Below, piece after piece: positions 38,648 to 47,689 of a stretch of 64,000 nt of DNA. A program made the position numbers and the translations under genes. The notes below the pieces were generated by a model. The model made no database searches. It worked only from the letters and a program-made list of their open reading frames with translations, and was not told the origin of the DNA. The first letter of the stretch is position 1. Every line of letters starts with the position of its first letter. Origin of the DNA: Actinoplanes subtropicus (GTDB lineage Bacteria > Actinomycetota > Actinomycetes > Mycobacteriales > Micromonosporaceae); contig NZ_JOJL01000002.1 of NCBI RefSeq assembly GCF_000721705.1, positions 124,001-188,000 of the forward strand, read 5' to 3'.

Positions 38648-40885
38648 ATGCGTGACTTCACTCTCGGCCGGCGGGCGTTGCTGCGAGCCGCCGGCGTCGT
38701 CGCGGCGGGTGCGGCCGTCGGCGTGACGCGGTCGGCGCCCGCCGTCGCCGCGACCCGACCGGACACGGGTGTGTCGCTGTACGCGTTTCCGCTCACGGCG
38801 GTCTCCCTGCTGCCGGGCCCGTTCCGGGACAACATGACCCGGACCCTGGCGTACTTCGACTTCGTGAACGCCGACCGGCTGCTGCACACCTTCCGCACCA
38901 ACGCCGGCATCGCCAGCTCGGCGCAGCCCTGCGGCGGCTGGGAGAGCCCGGACACCGAGCTGCGCGGGCACTCCACCGGGCACCTGATGTCCGGGCTGGC
39001 CCAGGCGTACGCGAACACCGGCACCGCGTCCTACCGGACCAAGGGCGACTACATCGTCAACGCCCTGGCCGCATGCCAGGCGGCCTCGCCCAGCCGGGGC
39101 TACCACGCCGGCTACCTGTCGGCCTTCCCGGAGAACTTCTTCGACCGGCTGGAGAGCGGCCAGTCGGTGTGGGCGCCGTACTACACGATCCACAAGATCA
39201 TGGCGGGCCTGCTCGACCAGTACCTGCTGGCCGGCAACGGCCAGGCGCTGACCGTGCTCACCAACATGGCGGCGTGGGTGAAGACCCGTACCGACCCGCT
39301 CAGCACGACCCAGATGCAGAACGCGCTGCGTACCGAGTTCGGCGGCATGCCCGAGGTGCTCACCAACCTGTACCAGGTCACCGGCGACGCCAGCCACCTG
39401 GCCACCGCCCAGCGCTTCGACCACGCGCAGATCCTCGACCCGCTCGCCGCCGACAGCGACCAGCTCTCCGGCTTCCACGCCAACACGCAGATCCCCAAGA
39501 TCCTCGGCGCGATCCGGGAGTACCACGCCACCGGGACGAGCCGGTACCGCGACATCGCCCGCAACTTCTGGGACATCGTGACCGCGCATCACACCTACGT
39601 GATCGGCGGCAACTCCAACGGCGAGTACTTCAAGGCGCCGGATCGGATCTCCACCGAGCTCTCCGACAGCACCTGCGAGGTCTGCAACACGTACAACATG
39701 CTCAAACTGACCCGGCAGCTGTTCTTCACCGACCCGAGTCGTACGGACTACATGGACTACTACGAGCGGGCGTTGTTCAACCAGATCCTCGGCGAGCAGG
39801 ACCCGAACTCCAGCCACGGCTTCGTCACGTACTACACGCCGCTGCGGGCCGGCGGCATCAAGACGTACTCGAACGACTACGACGACTTCACCTGCGACCA
39901 CGGCACCGGCATGGAGTCGCAGACCAAGTTCGCCGACAGCATCTACTTCTCCAGCGGCGAGACGCTGTACGTGAACCTGTTCATCGCCTCCACGCTGACC
40001 TGGCCGGGGCGGGGCATCACGGTCCGCCAGGACACCACCTTCCCGGCCGCCTCGACCAGCAAGATCACCATTACGGGTACGGGTCACATCGCCCTGAAGA
40101 TCCGGGTGCCGTCGTGGACCACCGGCATGACCGTCAAGGTGAACGGCACGACCCAGAGCGTCACGGCCCAGCCGGGCAGCTACCTGACCATCGACCGGAC
40201 CTGGGCCTCCGGCGACGTGGTCGACCTGACCGTGCCGGCCGCGCTGACCTTCCCGCGCGCCAACGACAACGCGGGCATCGGCGCCGCTCAGTACGGCGCG
40301 ATCGTGCTGGCCGGCGAGTACGGCTCGACCGACCTCGGCGGCAACCTGCCCACCCTGCAGACCGCGAGCCTCACCCCGGACCCGGCCAACGCGCTGCACT
40401 TCACCGGCGCGGCGAGCACCGGCGCGGTCTCGCTGATCCCGTTCTACAAGATGCACCACCAGCGGTACACGGTGTACTGGAAGCTCACCGGCGGCGGCCA
40501 GCCCGGCACGTCGTACGAGGCCGAGGCGAGCGGCAACACCCTGGCCGGCCAGGCCGCCGCACGCGGTTCGGCCGGCGCCTCGGGCGGCGCGCTGGTCGGC
40601 TACGTCGGCGGCGGCGCGGGCAACTACCTGCAGTTCAACAACGTGCTGGCGAGCGCGGCGGGCGCCCGACAGGTGACCGTCTACTACGCCTCGGGCGAGA
40701 ACAGGTCCACAACCGTCAGCGCCAACGGCGGCACCGCGGTCTCGGTCAGCACCCCGAGCACCGGCGGCTGGGACACGATCGGCTCGGTGACGGTGTCGCT
40801 GCAGCTCAACGCGGGCACCAACACCATCCGCTTCGGCAACCCAAGCGGCTGGGCCCCCGATTTCGACCGGATCTTGGTGAGCTAG
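38648..40885 (+). CDS. Tat-exported GH127-type beta-L-arabinofuranosidase-like enzyme with C-terminal CBM6/35-like domain
   Basis: The protein has 745 residues. The twin-arginine signal GRRALLRAAGVVAAGAAVG is followed by a DUF1680/GH127-type alpha/alpha barrel (NADRLLHTFRTNAGI, CGGWESPDTELRGHSTGHLMSGLAQAY, GYLSAFPENFFDRLE). The putative metal/nucleophile region STCEVCNTYNML is present, and FTCDHGTGMES replaces the common FWCCxGTGMEN, so one of the paired Cys is Asp. About 130 C-terminal residues (YEAEASGNTLAGQAAARGS...GGAGNYLQFNNV...FDRILVS) form a CBM6/35-like sugar-binding domain. It is likely active on plant arabinan-type glycans outside the cell. It ends with TAG inside an inverted repeat shared with the next gene. 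Confidence 0.88.
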   Translation: MRDFTLGRRALLRAAGVVAAGAAVGVTRSAPAVAATRPDTGVSLYAFPLTAVSLLPGPFRDNMTRTLAYFDFVNADRLLHTFRTNAGIASSAQPCGGWESPDTELRGHSTGHLMSGLAQAYANTGTASYRTKGDYIVNALAACQAASPSRGYHAGYLSAFPENFFDRLESGQSVWAPYYTIHKIMAGLLDQYLLAGNGQALTVLTNMAAWVKTRTDPLSTTQMQNALRTEFGGMPEVLTNLYQVTGDASHLATAQRFDHAQILDPLAADSDQLSGFHANTQIPKILGAIREYHATGTSRYRDIARNFWDIVTAHHTYVIGGNSNGEYFKAPDRISTELSDSTCEVCNTYNMLKLTRQLFFTDPSRTDYMDYYERALFNQILGEQDPNSSHGFVTYYTPLRAGGIKTYSNDYDDFTCDHGTGMESQTKFADSIYFSSGETLYVNLFIASTLTWPGRGITVRQDTTFPAASTSKITITGTGHIALKIRVPSWTTGMTVKVNGTTQSVTAQPGSYLTIDRTWASGDVVDLTVPAALTFPRANDNAGIGAAQYGAIVLAGEYGSTDLGGNLPTLQTASLTPDPANALHFTGAASTGAVSLIPFYKMHHQRYTVYWKLTGGGQPGTSYEAEASGNTLAGQAAARGSAGASGGALVGYVGGGAGNYLQFNNVLASAAGARQVTVYYASGENRSTTVSANGGTAVSVSTPSTGGWDTIGSVTVSLQLNAGTNTIRFGNPSGWAPDFDRILVS

Positions 40886-40954
40886 ACATCTTTCGGGGCT
40901 CAAGGTTTGGGCGAGATGTGGCGGTTGGCGGGTGTGCGCTGTTCTGCTCGTGCG

Positions 40955-41125
40955 GCCGGCTTGCTTGCCTTGGCCCGGGGCTGCGTGGTTGCTCCCGACC
41001 GGCCCCGCCGGGAGCAACCACGCAGCCCCGGGCCATGGCGAGCTAGCCCGGCCACCCACTGAGCTGGGCTGGCCCCGCCGCAGCCCCGGGCCATGGCCGG
41101 CAAGCCCGGCCATCCACCAAGCCGA
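40955..41125. repeat. array A of the ~70-bp intergenic repeat (three copies, first inverted)
   Basis: Three copies of a GC-rich unit fill the 297-bp gap between two converging genes. One copy is inverted (about 40957-40996) and two are direct (41010-41060 and about 41069-41120). The shared core is CAACCACGCAGCCCCGGGCC followed by ATGGCGAGC and CCCGGCCACCCACCAAGCC. The same unit recurs five times at 49.63-50.16 kb. No gene is visible here. Confidence 0.8.
40972..41034. terminator. 25-bp perfect hairpin formed by inverted repeat copies
   Basis: Positions 40972-40996 are perfectly complementary to 41010-41034 with a 13-nt loop. The partner gene ends are 86 bp and about 150 bp away. It could stop transcription from both sides, or may simply be the product of head-to-head repeat units. 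Confidence 0.55.
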
Positions 41126-41182
41126 CAGCGAACCATCCGCCCGGTACAGAAGAGTGCGCGCTCACCTCGAGCGCGAAGATGT

Positions 41183-42790
41183 CTAGTACCGGAAGCGGGC
41201 GACCAGGGCGCTCAGGTCGTTGGACATGCGGGCCAGTTCGCTGGTCGCGTGCTGGGTCTCGGCGACGCCCTCGCTGGTGATCAGGGCGGCCCGGGCGACG
41301 GTGGTGATCTTATGGGCGATCTGAGTGGTGCCGGCGGCGGCCTCGCTGACGCTGCGGTTCATCTCGGCGGTGGTGGCGGTCTGCTCCTCCACCGCCGAGG
41401 CGATCGTGGTCTGGAAGTCGCTGATCCGGGCGATGACCTGCGAGATCTGGTCGATGGCGGCGACCGCGCCGCTGGTGTCCGCCTGGATCGTCTCGACCCG
41501 CTGGGAGATGTCCTCGGTGGCCCGGGCGGTCTCCTGAGCCAGGTCCTTGACCTCGGAGGCCACCACCGCGAAGCCCTTGCCCGCGTCGCCGGCCCGGGCG
41601 GCCTCGATGGTGGCGTTCAGCGCCAGCAGGTTCGTCTGCTCCGCGATCGCGGTGATGACCTTCACGACGTCGCCGATCTCGGCGGAGGAGTCGCCGAGTT
41701 TGGTCATGGTCTGCGACGTGGTGGCGGTCAGCGCCACCGCGTCCGCGGCGACCCGGGCCGCCTCGGCCGCGTTCTGGGAGATCTCCCGGATCGAGGCGCC
41801 CATCTGCTCGCTGCCGGCGGAGACGGTCTCGACGCTGCGGGAGACCTCGTCCGCGGCGGACGAGACGGCCTGCGCCTCGGTGGAGCCCTCCTGCGCCGAG
41901 CCGGCGATCTGCGCGGCGGTGCTGCTCATCTGCTCGGTGGCGCTGGCCAGCGAGGCCGCGGAGGTGTCGATGGTCTGCACGGTCTCGCGCAGGTTGCCGA
42001 TCGCGACGTCGAGGGCCTGGGCCATCTGCCCGGGCTCGTCGCGGGAGGTGACCCCGGAGGTCCTTGTGAGGTCGCCGGCGGCCAGCGTGTCGCAGACGCC
42101 CTTGACCCGCAGCAGCGAGGTGACGATCCGGCGCGCCACCAGCAGGCCGACGGCCAGCGCCAGTGCCGCTCCGAGGATCATGACGACGATCGAGATCCGG
42201 CTGCCCGACTGGTACCCGGATTTGGCCGATGCCGCGTTGCGTGCGGCGTCGGCCGTCTCGGCCGCGTCCAGTTCGGTGAGGTACTCATCGACCTTCGCCA
42301 CGACCGGGTTCGTCTCGTTGTCGCGCACCGTCGCCCAGGTGCCGAGGTCGTGGCTCGCCCCGGCGGGCAGCAGCTTGGTCTTCGCCAGCGACAGATATTG
42401 CTGCCACGCCGTGTTGAGCTGGTCGATGGTGTTCGGGTCGCCGGCCGGGTTGCTGGATTGATACTTGGCCATCGCCGCGTCGAACTCGGCCGCCTTGGTG
42501 TTGAACGCGCCCGTGTACTTGGTCACGTCGGCGGCGGTGATGGAACCGATCTGGTTCGCCGCGGCCAGCCGGGCCTGGTAGATCGCCGCTTTCAGCTGGC
42601 TGACCAATTTGATGTTGGCAACGTTGCTGTTGTAGATCAGCTGGGCGGCGTTGCTACTGTCCCGGAGGCGCACCAGGCCGAGCACACCGACTGCTACCGT
42701 CACCACGACCGCGGTGACCACCGCCGAAACGATCTTGACGCTGACGCTGACATCGTCGAACGACCCGCCCAGTTTGCCCCGCATGACCAT
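41183..42790 (-). CDS. methyl-accepting chemotaxis protein
   Basis: This chemoreceptor of about 535 residues has TM1 at about 20-42 and a four-helix-bundle periplasmic sensor ([31 protein letters not shown]). TM2 is near 195-217, then a HAMP domain, then a long coiled-coil signalling domain. The hairpin tip reads [50 protein letters not shown]. It would sense extracellular ligands and control a CheA kinase not encoded here. The start is uncertain (GTG 42814, ATG 42790 or ATG 42784) because none has a clear ribosome-binding site. The stop lies in an 11-bp inverted repeat shared with the GH127 gene. Confidence 0.92.
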   Translation of the reverse strand: MVMRGKLGGSFDDVSVSVKIVSAVVTAVVVTVAVGVLGLVRLRDSSNAAQLIYNSNVANIKLVSQLKAAIYQARLAAANQIGSITAADVTKYTGAFNTKAAEFDAAMAKYQSSNPAGDPNTIDQLNTAWQQYLSLAKTKLLPAGASHDLGTWATVRDNETNPVVAKVDEYLTELDAAETADAARNAASAKSGYQSGSRISIVVMILGAALALAVGLLVARRIVTSLLRVKGVCDTLAAGDLTRTSGVTSRDEPGQMAQALDVAIGNLRETVQTIDTSAASLASATEQMSSTAAQIAGSAQEGSTEAQAVSSAADEVSRSVETVSAGSEQMGASIREISQNAAEAARVAADAVALTATTSQTMTKLGDSSAEIGDVVKVITAIAEQTNLLALNATIEAARAGDAGKGFAVVASEVKDLAQETARATEDISQRVETIQADTSGAVAAIDQISQVIARISDFQTTIASAVEEQTATTAEMNRSVSEAAAGTTQIAHKITTVARAALITSEGVAETQHATSELARMSNDLSALVARFRY

Positions 42791-42845
42791 ACAGTTGTCC
42801 GCACCACGCGGCACCGGGGCTGATTCGAAAAATCTCTAATCCGGC

Positions 42846-43691
42846 TCAGCCGTGCATGACCGCGTGCGCGTGCTCCCGGGCGGGCGCGCCGAGCGCCGCG
42901 TTCAGCTCGCCGAAGAGGGCACTGGCGGTCACGCCGGGCCAGCCGGGCGGCAGCAATTCCAGGGGCAGGCCGGGATCCCGGTACGGCAGCCGCCGCCACT
43001 CGGTGAGCATCGGCACGTACATTCCGAAGGCCTCCCGCGGTGTCGCCCCGCTCGCGGTGACCCGTTCGAGGAGCGGGCGGTGCCGGCTCAGGAAGTCCTC
43101 GTACAGGGCGGTCAGGTCGTCCAGGTCCCACCACTGGGGCACCTTCGAGCGCAGGTCGCCGAAGGCGAAGTAGTCGCCGGTGAAGATGTCGACGTAGCCG
43201 GAGAGGCCGCGCCGCTCGAGGGTCCGCCGGGTCTCCGCCGCGAGGTTGCCCGGCGCCACCCACACGCCGGGCGCCGCCGTGCCGAAGCCGAGCCGGGTCA
43301 GGCTCGTCCGCAGCGCGTGCCGCTTCTCCCGCTCGGACTCGGGCACCGAGAAGACGACCACGAGCCAGCCGTCGGCGGCGACCGCCCGGACCCGCTCGAA
43401 GATGCGGATGTCGCCCTCGGCGAGCATCTCCAGGGTGGGGCCGTCGAGGGAGTAGCCGACCGCGCCGTCGTGCCGCTCGCTGCACAGCACGCCCCGTCGT
43501 TTCAGGCGGGAGATCGAGGAGCGTACGGCCTGGCCGTCGACGCCGAGATCCGCCATCAGCCGCACCACGGACGCCACCGACAGCCAGTTGTTCTCGGCCC
43601 GCGCGTACAGCGCGAAGATCGTGATGATCAGCTGGGCGAGCCGGGTGTCGCGGCCGGTCAGTGCGGGCGCCGTCGCCACCTCCGCCGTCAT
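42846..43691 (-). CDS. PaaX family transcriptional regulator
   Basis: The 281-aa regulator has an N-terminal winged helix (QLIITIFALYARAENNWLSVASVVRLMADLGVDGQAVRSSISRLKRRGVL), then the PaaX middle domain (WLVVVFSVPESEREKRHALRTSLTRLGFGTAAPGVWVAP) and the C-terminal domain (RRLPYRDPGLPLELLPPGWPG). PaaX proteins repress aromatic-CoA degradation genes and are released by aryl-CoA esters. It directly follows the monooxygenase/OYE gene on the same strand (9-bp gap), so it is the probable regulator of this cluster. Confidence 0.93.
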   Translation of the reverse strand: MTAEVATAPALTGRDTRLAQLIITIFALYARAENNWLSVASVVRLMADLGVDGQAVRSSISRLKRRGVLCSERHDGAVGYSLDGPTLEMLAEGDIRIFERVRAVAADGWLVVVFSVPESEREKRHALRTSLTRLGFGTAAPGVWVAPGNLAAETRRTLERRGLSGYVDIFTGDYFAFGDLRSKVPQWWDLDDLTALYEDFLSRHRPLLERVTASGATPREAFGMYVPMLTEWRRLPYRDPGLPLELLPPGWPGVTASALFGELNAALGAPAREHAHAVMHG

Positions 43692-43700
43692 GGCCGTACC

Positions 43701-46061
43701 CTACCTGAGCGCCACTTCACGGTGCGGTCTCCAGCGCAGGTGGGTGTCGGTCCCGGCGACCGCCGGGCGGAGCAGCGACAGCCGCGGCCGGACGGCGTCG
43801 GTGCGGGACGACGGCGGCTTGCGGCGGCCGGCCTGGAACTGCACCGGCCAGTCCGCGGCGGCGCCCCGATACTCCTGCTCCGCCGCGGCGTGCAGGGTCC
43901 AGTGCGGGTCGTACAGGTGGGTGCGGCCGATCGCGCACAGGTCGGCGCGTCCGGCCAGCAGGATCGAATTCACGTCGTCGTACGAGGCGATGGCGCCCAC
44001 AGCGATGACGGCCGCACCCGGGACCTCGTGCTTGATCCGGTCGGCGAACGGCGTCTGGTACGAGCGGCCGTAGGCGGGCCGCTCGTGCTTGGCGACCTGG
44101 CCCGAGGAGACGTCGACGGCGTCGGCGCCGTGCGCCACGAAGGCCCGGGCGATCTCGACCGCGTCGTGCTCGGTGTTGCCGTCCTCGATCCAGTCGGTGG
44201 CCGAGATCCGCACGCTCATCGGCCGTCCAGCCGGCCAGACGGCACGCACGGCGTCGAACACCTCCAACGGGAACCGCAGCCGGTTCGCCGGCGAACCGCC
44301 GTACTCATCCGTGCGCCGGTTCGCCACCGGCGACAGGAACGAGGAGAGCAGGTAGCCGTGCGCGCAGTGCAGTTCGAGCAGGTCGAAGCCGGCCTCGGCG
44401 CCCCGGCGCGCGGCGGCGACGAAATCCGCCACCACCTTGTCCAGGTCGGCGCGGGTGGCCTCCCGGGGCACGTGGCAGTCCGGGCCGTACGGCAGCGCGG
44501 ACGGGCCGAGGACCGGCCAGTTGCCGGCCGGCAGCGGGTCGTCCATCCCCTCCCACATCAGCCGGGTCGAGCCCTTGCGCCCGGAGTGGCCGAGCTGCAG
44601 CCCGATCCGCGCGGTACTGCGCTCATGCACGAAGCGGACGATCCGGGCCCAGCGGTCGCGCTGCTCACCGGTCCAGATCCCGGTGCAGCCCGGCGTGATC
44701 CGGCCCTCCGGCGACACGCAGACCATCTCGGTCATCACCAGCCCGGCGCCGCCCATCGCCTTGGAACCCAGATGGACCAGGTGGAAGTCGTCCGGCATGC
44801 CGTCGACCGCCGCGTACATGTCCATCGGCGACACGATGACGCGGTTCTTCAGCTCGAGCCGGCCGAGCCGGAACGGCTGGAACATCGCCGGCGCGACCGT
44901 GTCCAGCCGGTGCGCGGCCGCGAAGGCGGCGTCCACCCGATCGGCGAAGGCGGCATCACGGGTACGCAGGTTCTGGTAGGTGATGCGACGGGAGCGGGTC
45001 AGCAGGTTGAAGCAGAACGTCGTCGGGTCCTGGCCGACGTACAGCCCGATGTTCTCGAACCACTCGAGGGACGCCTGCGCCGCCCGCTGGGTCGATTCCA
45101 CCACCGGGCGACGCTCCGCTTCGTACGCGGTCAAGGCGGTTTCGATGTCGGGGTTCTCATGCAGGCAGGCGGCCAGCGCGAGGGCATCCTCCATGGCCAG
45201 CTTGGTGCCCGAGCCGATCGAGAAGTGCGCCGTGTGCGCGGCGTCGCCGACGAGCACGAGGTTGCCGTGGTGCCAGTGCCTGTTGCGTACGGTCGTGAAA
45301 TTGAGCCATTTGGAGTTGTTGGCCCGCAGCTCGTGCCCGGCCAGCTCGTCGGCGAAGATCTCCCGCAGCCGCGCGACGGCCCGCTCGTCGGAGACCCCGG
45401 CCGGCAGCGCCGGATCGTCGAAGCCGGCGCGCCGCCAGACCTCCTCGTGCATCTCGACGATGAAGGTCGAGCCCTCGCCGGAATACGGGTAGCCGTGGAC
45501 CTGCATGGTGCCCCACGGCGTCTGCTTGATGAAGAACTGGAACGCCTCGAAGACCAGGTCGGTGCCGAGCCACATGTACTTGTTGCGGCGCCGGTCCAGG
45601 GTGGGGCCGAAGACCTCCGCGTGCGCGGCCCGGATCGCGGAGTTGACGCCGTCGGCGGCCAGTACCAGATCGTGGGTCGCGCGCAGCGCCTCGGTGTCCG
45701 GGGCGAGCGTCGAGAAGTGCAGCGTGACGCCGAGCTCCCGGCACCGCCGCTGGAGCAGGCCGAGCAGTTCCTTACGGCTCATCGCGGCGAACCCCTGGCC
45801 GCCGACGGTGTGGCTGACCCCGCGGAAGTGGATGTCGATGTCGGTCCAGCGGGCGAACCGGCCGGCCATGGCGGCGGCGAACTCGGTGTCGGCGTTGTCG
45901 ATGCCGCCCAGCGTCTCGTCGGAGAACACCACGCCGAAGCCGAACGTGTCGTCGGGGGCGTTGCGCTCCCAGACGGTGATGTCGTGCGCCGGGTCGAGCT
46001 GTTTCATGAGCGCGGCGAAGTAGAGCCCACCCGGGCCGCCGCCGACGATCGCGACCTTCAA
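43701..46061 (-). CDS. bifunctional flavin monooxygenase-Old Yellow Enzyme (aminobenzoyl-CoA or salicylyl-CoA hydroxylase type)
   Basis: The protein has 786 residues. The N-terminal half is a class A flavin monooxygenase (VAIVGGGPGGLYFAALMKQLDP; DHDLVLAADGVNSAIR-type motif as THDLVLAADGVNSAIR; VLVGDAAHTAHFSIGSGTKLAMEDA). From about residue 395 it is an OYE barrel (MFQPFRLGRLELKNRVIVSPM, HCAHGYLLSSFLSPVANRR, VDVSSGQ). This fusion is known from 2-aminobenzoyl-CoA monooxygenase/reductase and the salicylyl-CoA 5-hydroxylase group, which dearomatise or hydroxylate CoA-activated aromatics. It follows the ligase with a TTGA overlap, hence the TTG start. The RidA gene nearby favours an amino-aromatic substrate (inference). 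Confidence 0.85.
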   Translation of the reverse strand: MKVAIVGGGPGGLYFAALMKQLDPAHDITVWERNAPDDTFGFGVVFSDETLGGIDNADTEFAAAMAGRFARWTDIDIHFRGVSHTVGGQGFAAMSRKELLGLLQRRCRELGVTLHFSTLAPDTEALRATHDLVLAADGVNSAIRAAHAEVFGPTLDRRRNKYMWLGTDLVFEAFQFFIKQTPWGTMQVHGYPYSGEGSTFIVEMHEEVWRRAGFDDPALPAGVSDERAVARLREIFADELAGHELRANNSKWLNFTTVRNRHWHHGNLVLVGDAAHTAHFSIGSGTKLAMEDALALAACLHENPDIETALTAYEAERRPVVESTQRAAQASLEWFENIGLYVGQDPTTFCFNLLTRSRRITYQNLRTRDAAFADRVDAAFAAAHRLDTVAPAMFQPFRLGRLELKNRVIVSPMDMYAAVDGMPDDFHLVHLGSKAMGGAGLVMTEMVCVSPEGRITPGCTGIWTGEQRDRWARIVRFVHERSTARIGLQLGHSGRKGSTRLMWEGMDDPLPAGNWPVLGPSALPYGPDCHVPREATRADLDKVVADFVAAARRGAEAGFDLLELHCAHGYLLSSFLSPVANRRTDEYGGSPANRLRFPLEVFDAVRAVWPAGRPMSVRISATDWIEDGNTEHDAVEIARAFVAHGADAVDVSSGQVAKHERPAYGRSYQTPFADRIKHEVPGAAVIAVGAIASYDDVNSILLAGRADLCAIGRTHLYDPHWTLHAAAEQEYRGAAADWPVQFQAGRRKPPSSRTDAVRPRLSLLRPAVAGTDTHLRWRPHREVALR

Positions 46062-47689
46062 CGGACCTTCTCCTTCTGCTCGGCCTGCTCGGCCTCGACG
46101 ATGCCGCGCAGCACGAAGTGCTGGAGCTTCCCGCTCGCGTTGCGCGGCAGGGCATCGCGGAAGCGCACGTCGCGCGGGTACTTGTACGGGGCCAGGGTCC
46201 GCTTCACGTGGTCCTGGATCTCCTTCGCCTTCACCGCGTCCCCGGTCGCGCCCGCGCGCAGGACCACGAAGGCGCAGACGACCGAGCCGCGCTCGCTGTC
46301 GGGCCGTGCGACGACCGCGCACTCGACCACGTCGGGGTGGGTGCCGATCGCCGCCTCGACCTCGGCGCCGCCGATGTTGTAGCCGGAGGAGACGATCATG
46401 TTGTCGGTGCGCGACCGGTAGAAGAAGTAGCCGTCGTCGTCGCGGACGAAGGTGTCACCGGTGACATTCCAACCCTCATGGACGTACGCCCGCTGCCGCT
46501 CGTCGTCCAGGTAGCGGCAGCCGACCGGCCCGATGACGGCGAGGCGGCCCGGTTCGCCGGGGCCGAGCTCCCGGCCGTCCGGCCCGAGGATCGTGGCCCG
46601 CCAGCCCGGCACCGGCCGGCCGGTCGAGCCCGGGCGGATGTCGTCGCCGGCCGCGGAGATGAAGATGTGCAGCAGTTCGGTCGCCCCGATGCCGTCGACC
46701 ACCCGCAGGCCGAGCCGGTCGCGCAGCTCCTCCCAGGTGGACCGCGGCAGGTGCTCGCCGGCGGAGACCGCCACCCGCAAGCCGGCGAGGTCCCGCTCCC
46801 GGCCCGCGCGCAGGACGGTCTTGTACGCGGTGGGCGCGGTGGCCAGCGCGGTCACGCCGTGGCGGGCGACGAGCTCGGCCATCTGCACCGGCGTCGCCGC
46901 CTCGGTCAGCAGCGCGCACGCGCCGGCCCGCAGCGGGAAGACGACCAGCGAGCCGAGGCCGAAGGTGAACGCGAGCGGCGCGGAGCAGGCGACCAGGTCG
47001 TCCGGGGCGAGCCGGAGCACGTGCCGCCCGAAGGTGTGGTCGATGGACAGCAGGTCGCGGTGGAAATGCATGGTGATCTTCGGCGCGCCGGTGCTGCCGG
47101 AGGTCGGGCCGAGCAGCGCGACGTCGTCGGCGGCCGTCCCGACGTTCTCGAACCGGCCCGGCTTCCGGCCGGCCCGGGCCGCGAGGGTCGCGTAGTCCAC
47201 GATCGTCATCGACGGGTCGTCCAGGGCCTGGACGTCCTCGAGGAAGCGGTTGTCGACGAGGGCGAACGCGGGGCGGGTGCGCTCGACGATCGGCGCGATC
47301 TCCCGGACCCGCAGCGCGGCCATGCTGGTGACCGCGACGCCGCCGGCCTTGAGCACGCCCAGCCACGCCGCGACCGTCCACGGGTTGTTGGGGGAGCGCA
47401 GCATGACCCGTTGGCCCGGCACCAGGCCGAGGTCCTCGGTGAGCACCTGGGCGACCTGGTTCGCCCGTTGCTGGAGCTCGCCGTACGTCCAGGTCTCCCC
47501 GTCCGGGGTGCGCAGCGCCGGCCGGTCCGGGCCGAACGTCGCCACCGGACGGTCGATGAGGTGGGTCGCGGCATTGAGCCGGTCGGGATAGCGCAGCTCG
47601 GGCAGGGTGAACTCGATGGCCGGCCAGCGGTGCGCCGGCGGCAGGTGGTCGCGGGTGAACGTGTCTACGTGGGCGGATGGCGAGGCCAC
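46058..47689 (-). CDS. aryl-CoA ligase (benzoate/2-aminobenzoate-CoA ligase family)
   Basis: The 543-aa AMP-forming acyl-CoA synthetase has the P-loop-like GPTSGSTGAPKITMHFH, substrate-pocket region APLAFTFGLGSLVVFPL, motif GIGATELLHIFISA and adenylation core TDNMIVSSGYNIGGAEVEAAI, with the C-terminal lysine in PRNASGKLQHFVLR. The IGATELLHIFISA signature groups it with benzoate-CoA-type ligases. It activates an aromatic acid for the monooxygenase/OYE encoded next. The GTG at 47689 follows GGAAAGGAC. It overlaps the thioesterase 3' end by 25 nt. Confidence 0.88.
   Translation of the reverse strand: MASPSAHVDTFTRDHLPPAHRWPAIEFTLPELRYPDRLNAATHLIDRPVATFGPDRPALRTPDGETWTYGELQQRANQVAQVLTEDLGLVPGQRVMLRSPNNPWTVAAWLGVLKAGGVAVTSMAALRVREIAPIVERTRPAFALVDNRFLEDVQALDDPSMTIVDYATLAARAGRKPGRFENVGTAADDVALLGPTSGSTGAPKITMHFHRDLLSIDHTFGRHVLRLAPDDLVACSAPLAFTFGLGSLVVFPLRAGACALLTEAATPVQMAELVARHGVTALATAPTAYKTVLRAGRERDLAGLRVAVSAGEHLPRSTWEELRDRLGLRVVDGIGATELLHIFISAAGDDIRPGSTGRPVPGWRATILGPDGRELGPGEPGRLAVIGPVGCRYLDDERQRAYVHEGWNVTGDTFVRDDDGYFFYRSRTDNMIVSSGYNIGGAEVEAAIGTHPDVVECAVVARPDSERGSVVCAFVVLRAGATGDAVKAKEIQDHVKRTLAPYKYPRDVRFRDALPRNASGKLQHFVLRGIVEAEQAEQKEKVR

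Noticed and set aside
42852..46382. 1176-codon plus-strand frame
   Set aside because: No recognisable domain. It lies opposite the PaaX and monooxygenase/OYE genes, whose motifs are unambiguous.
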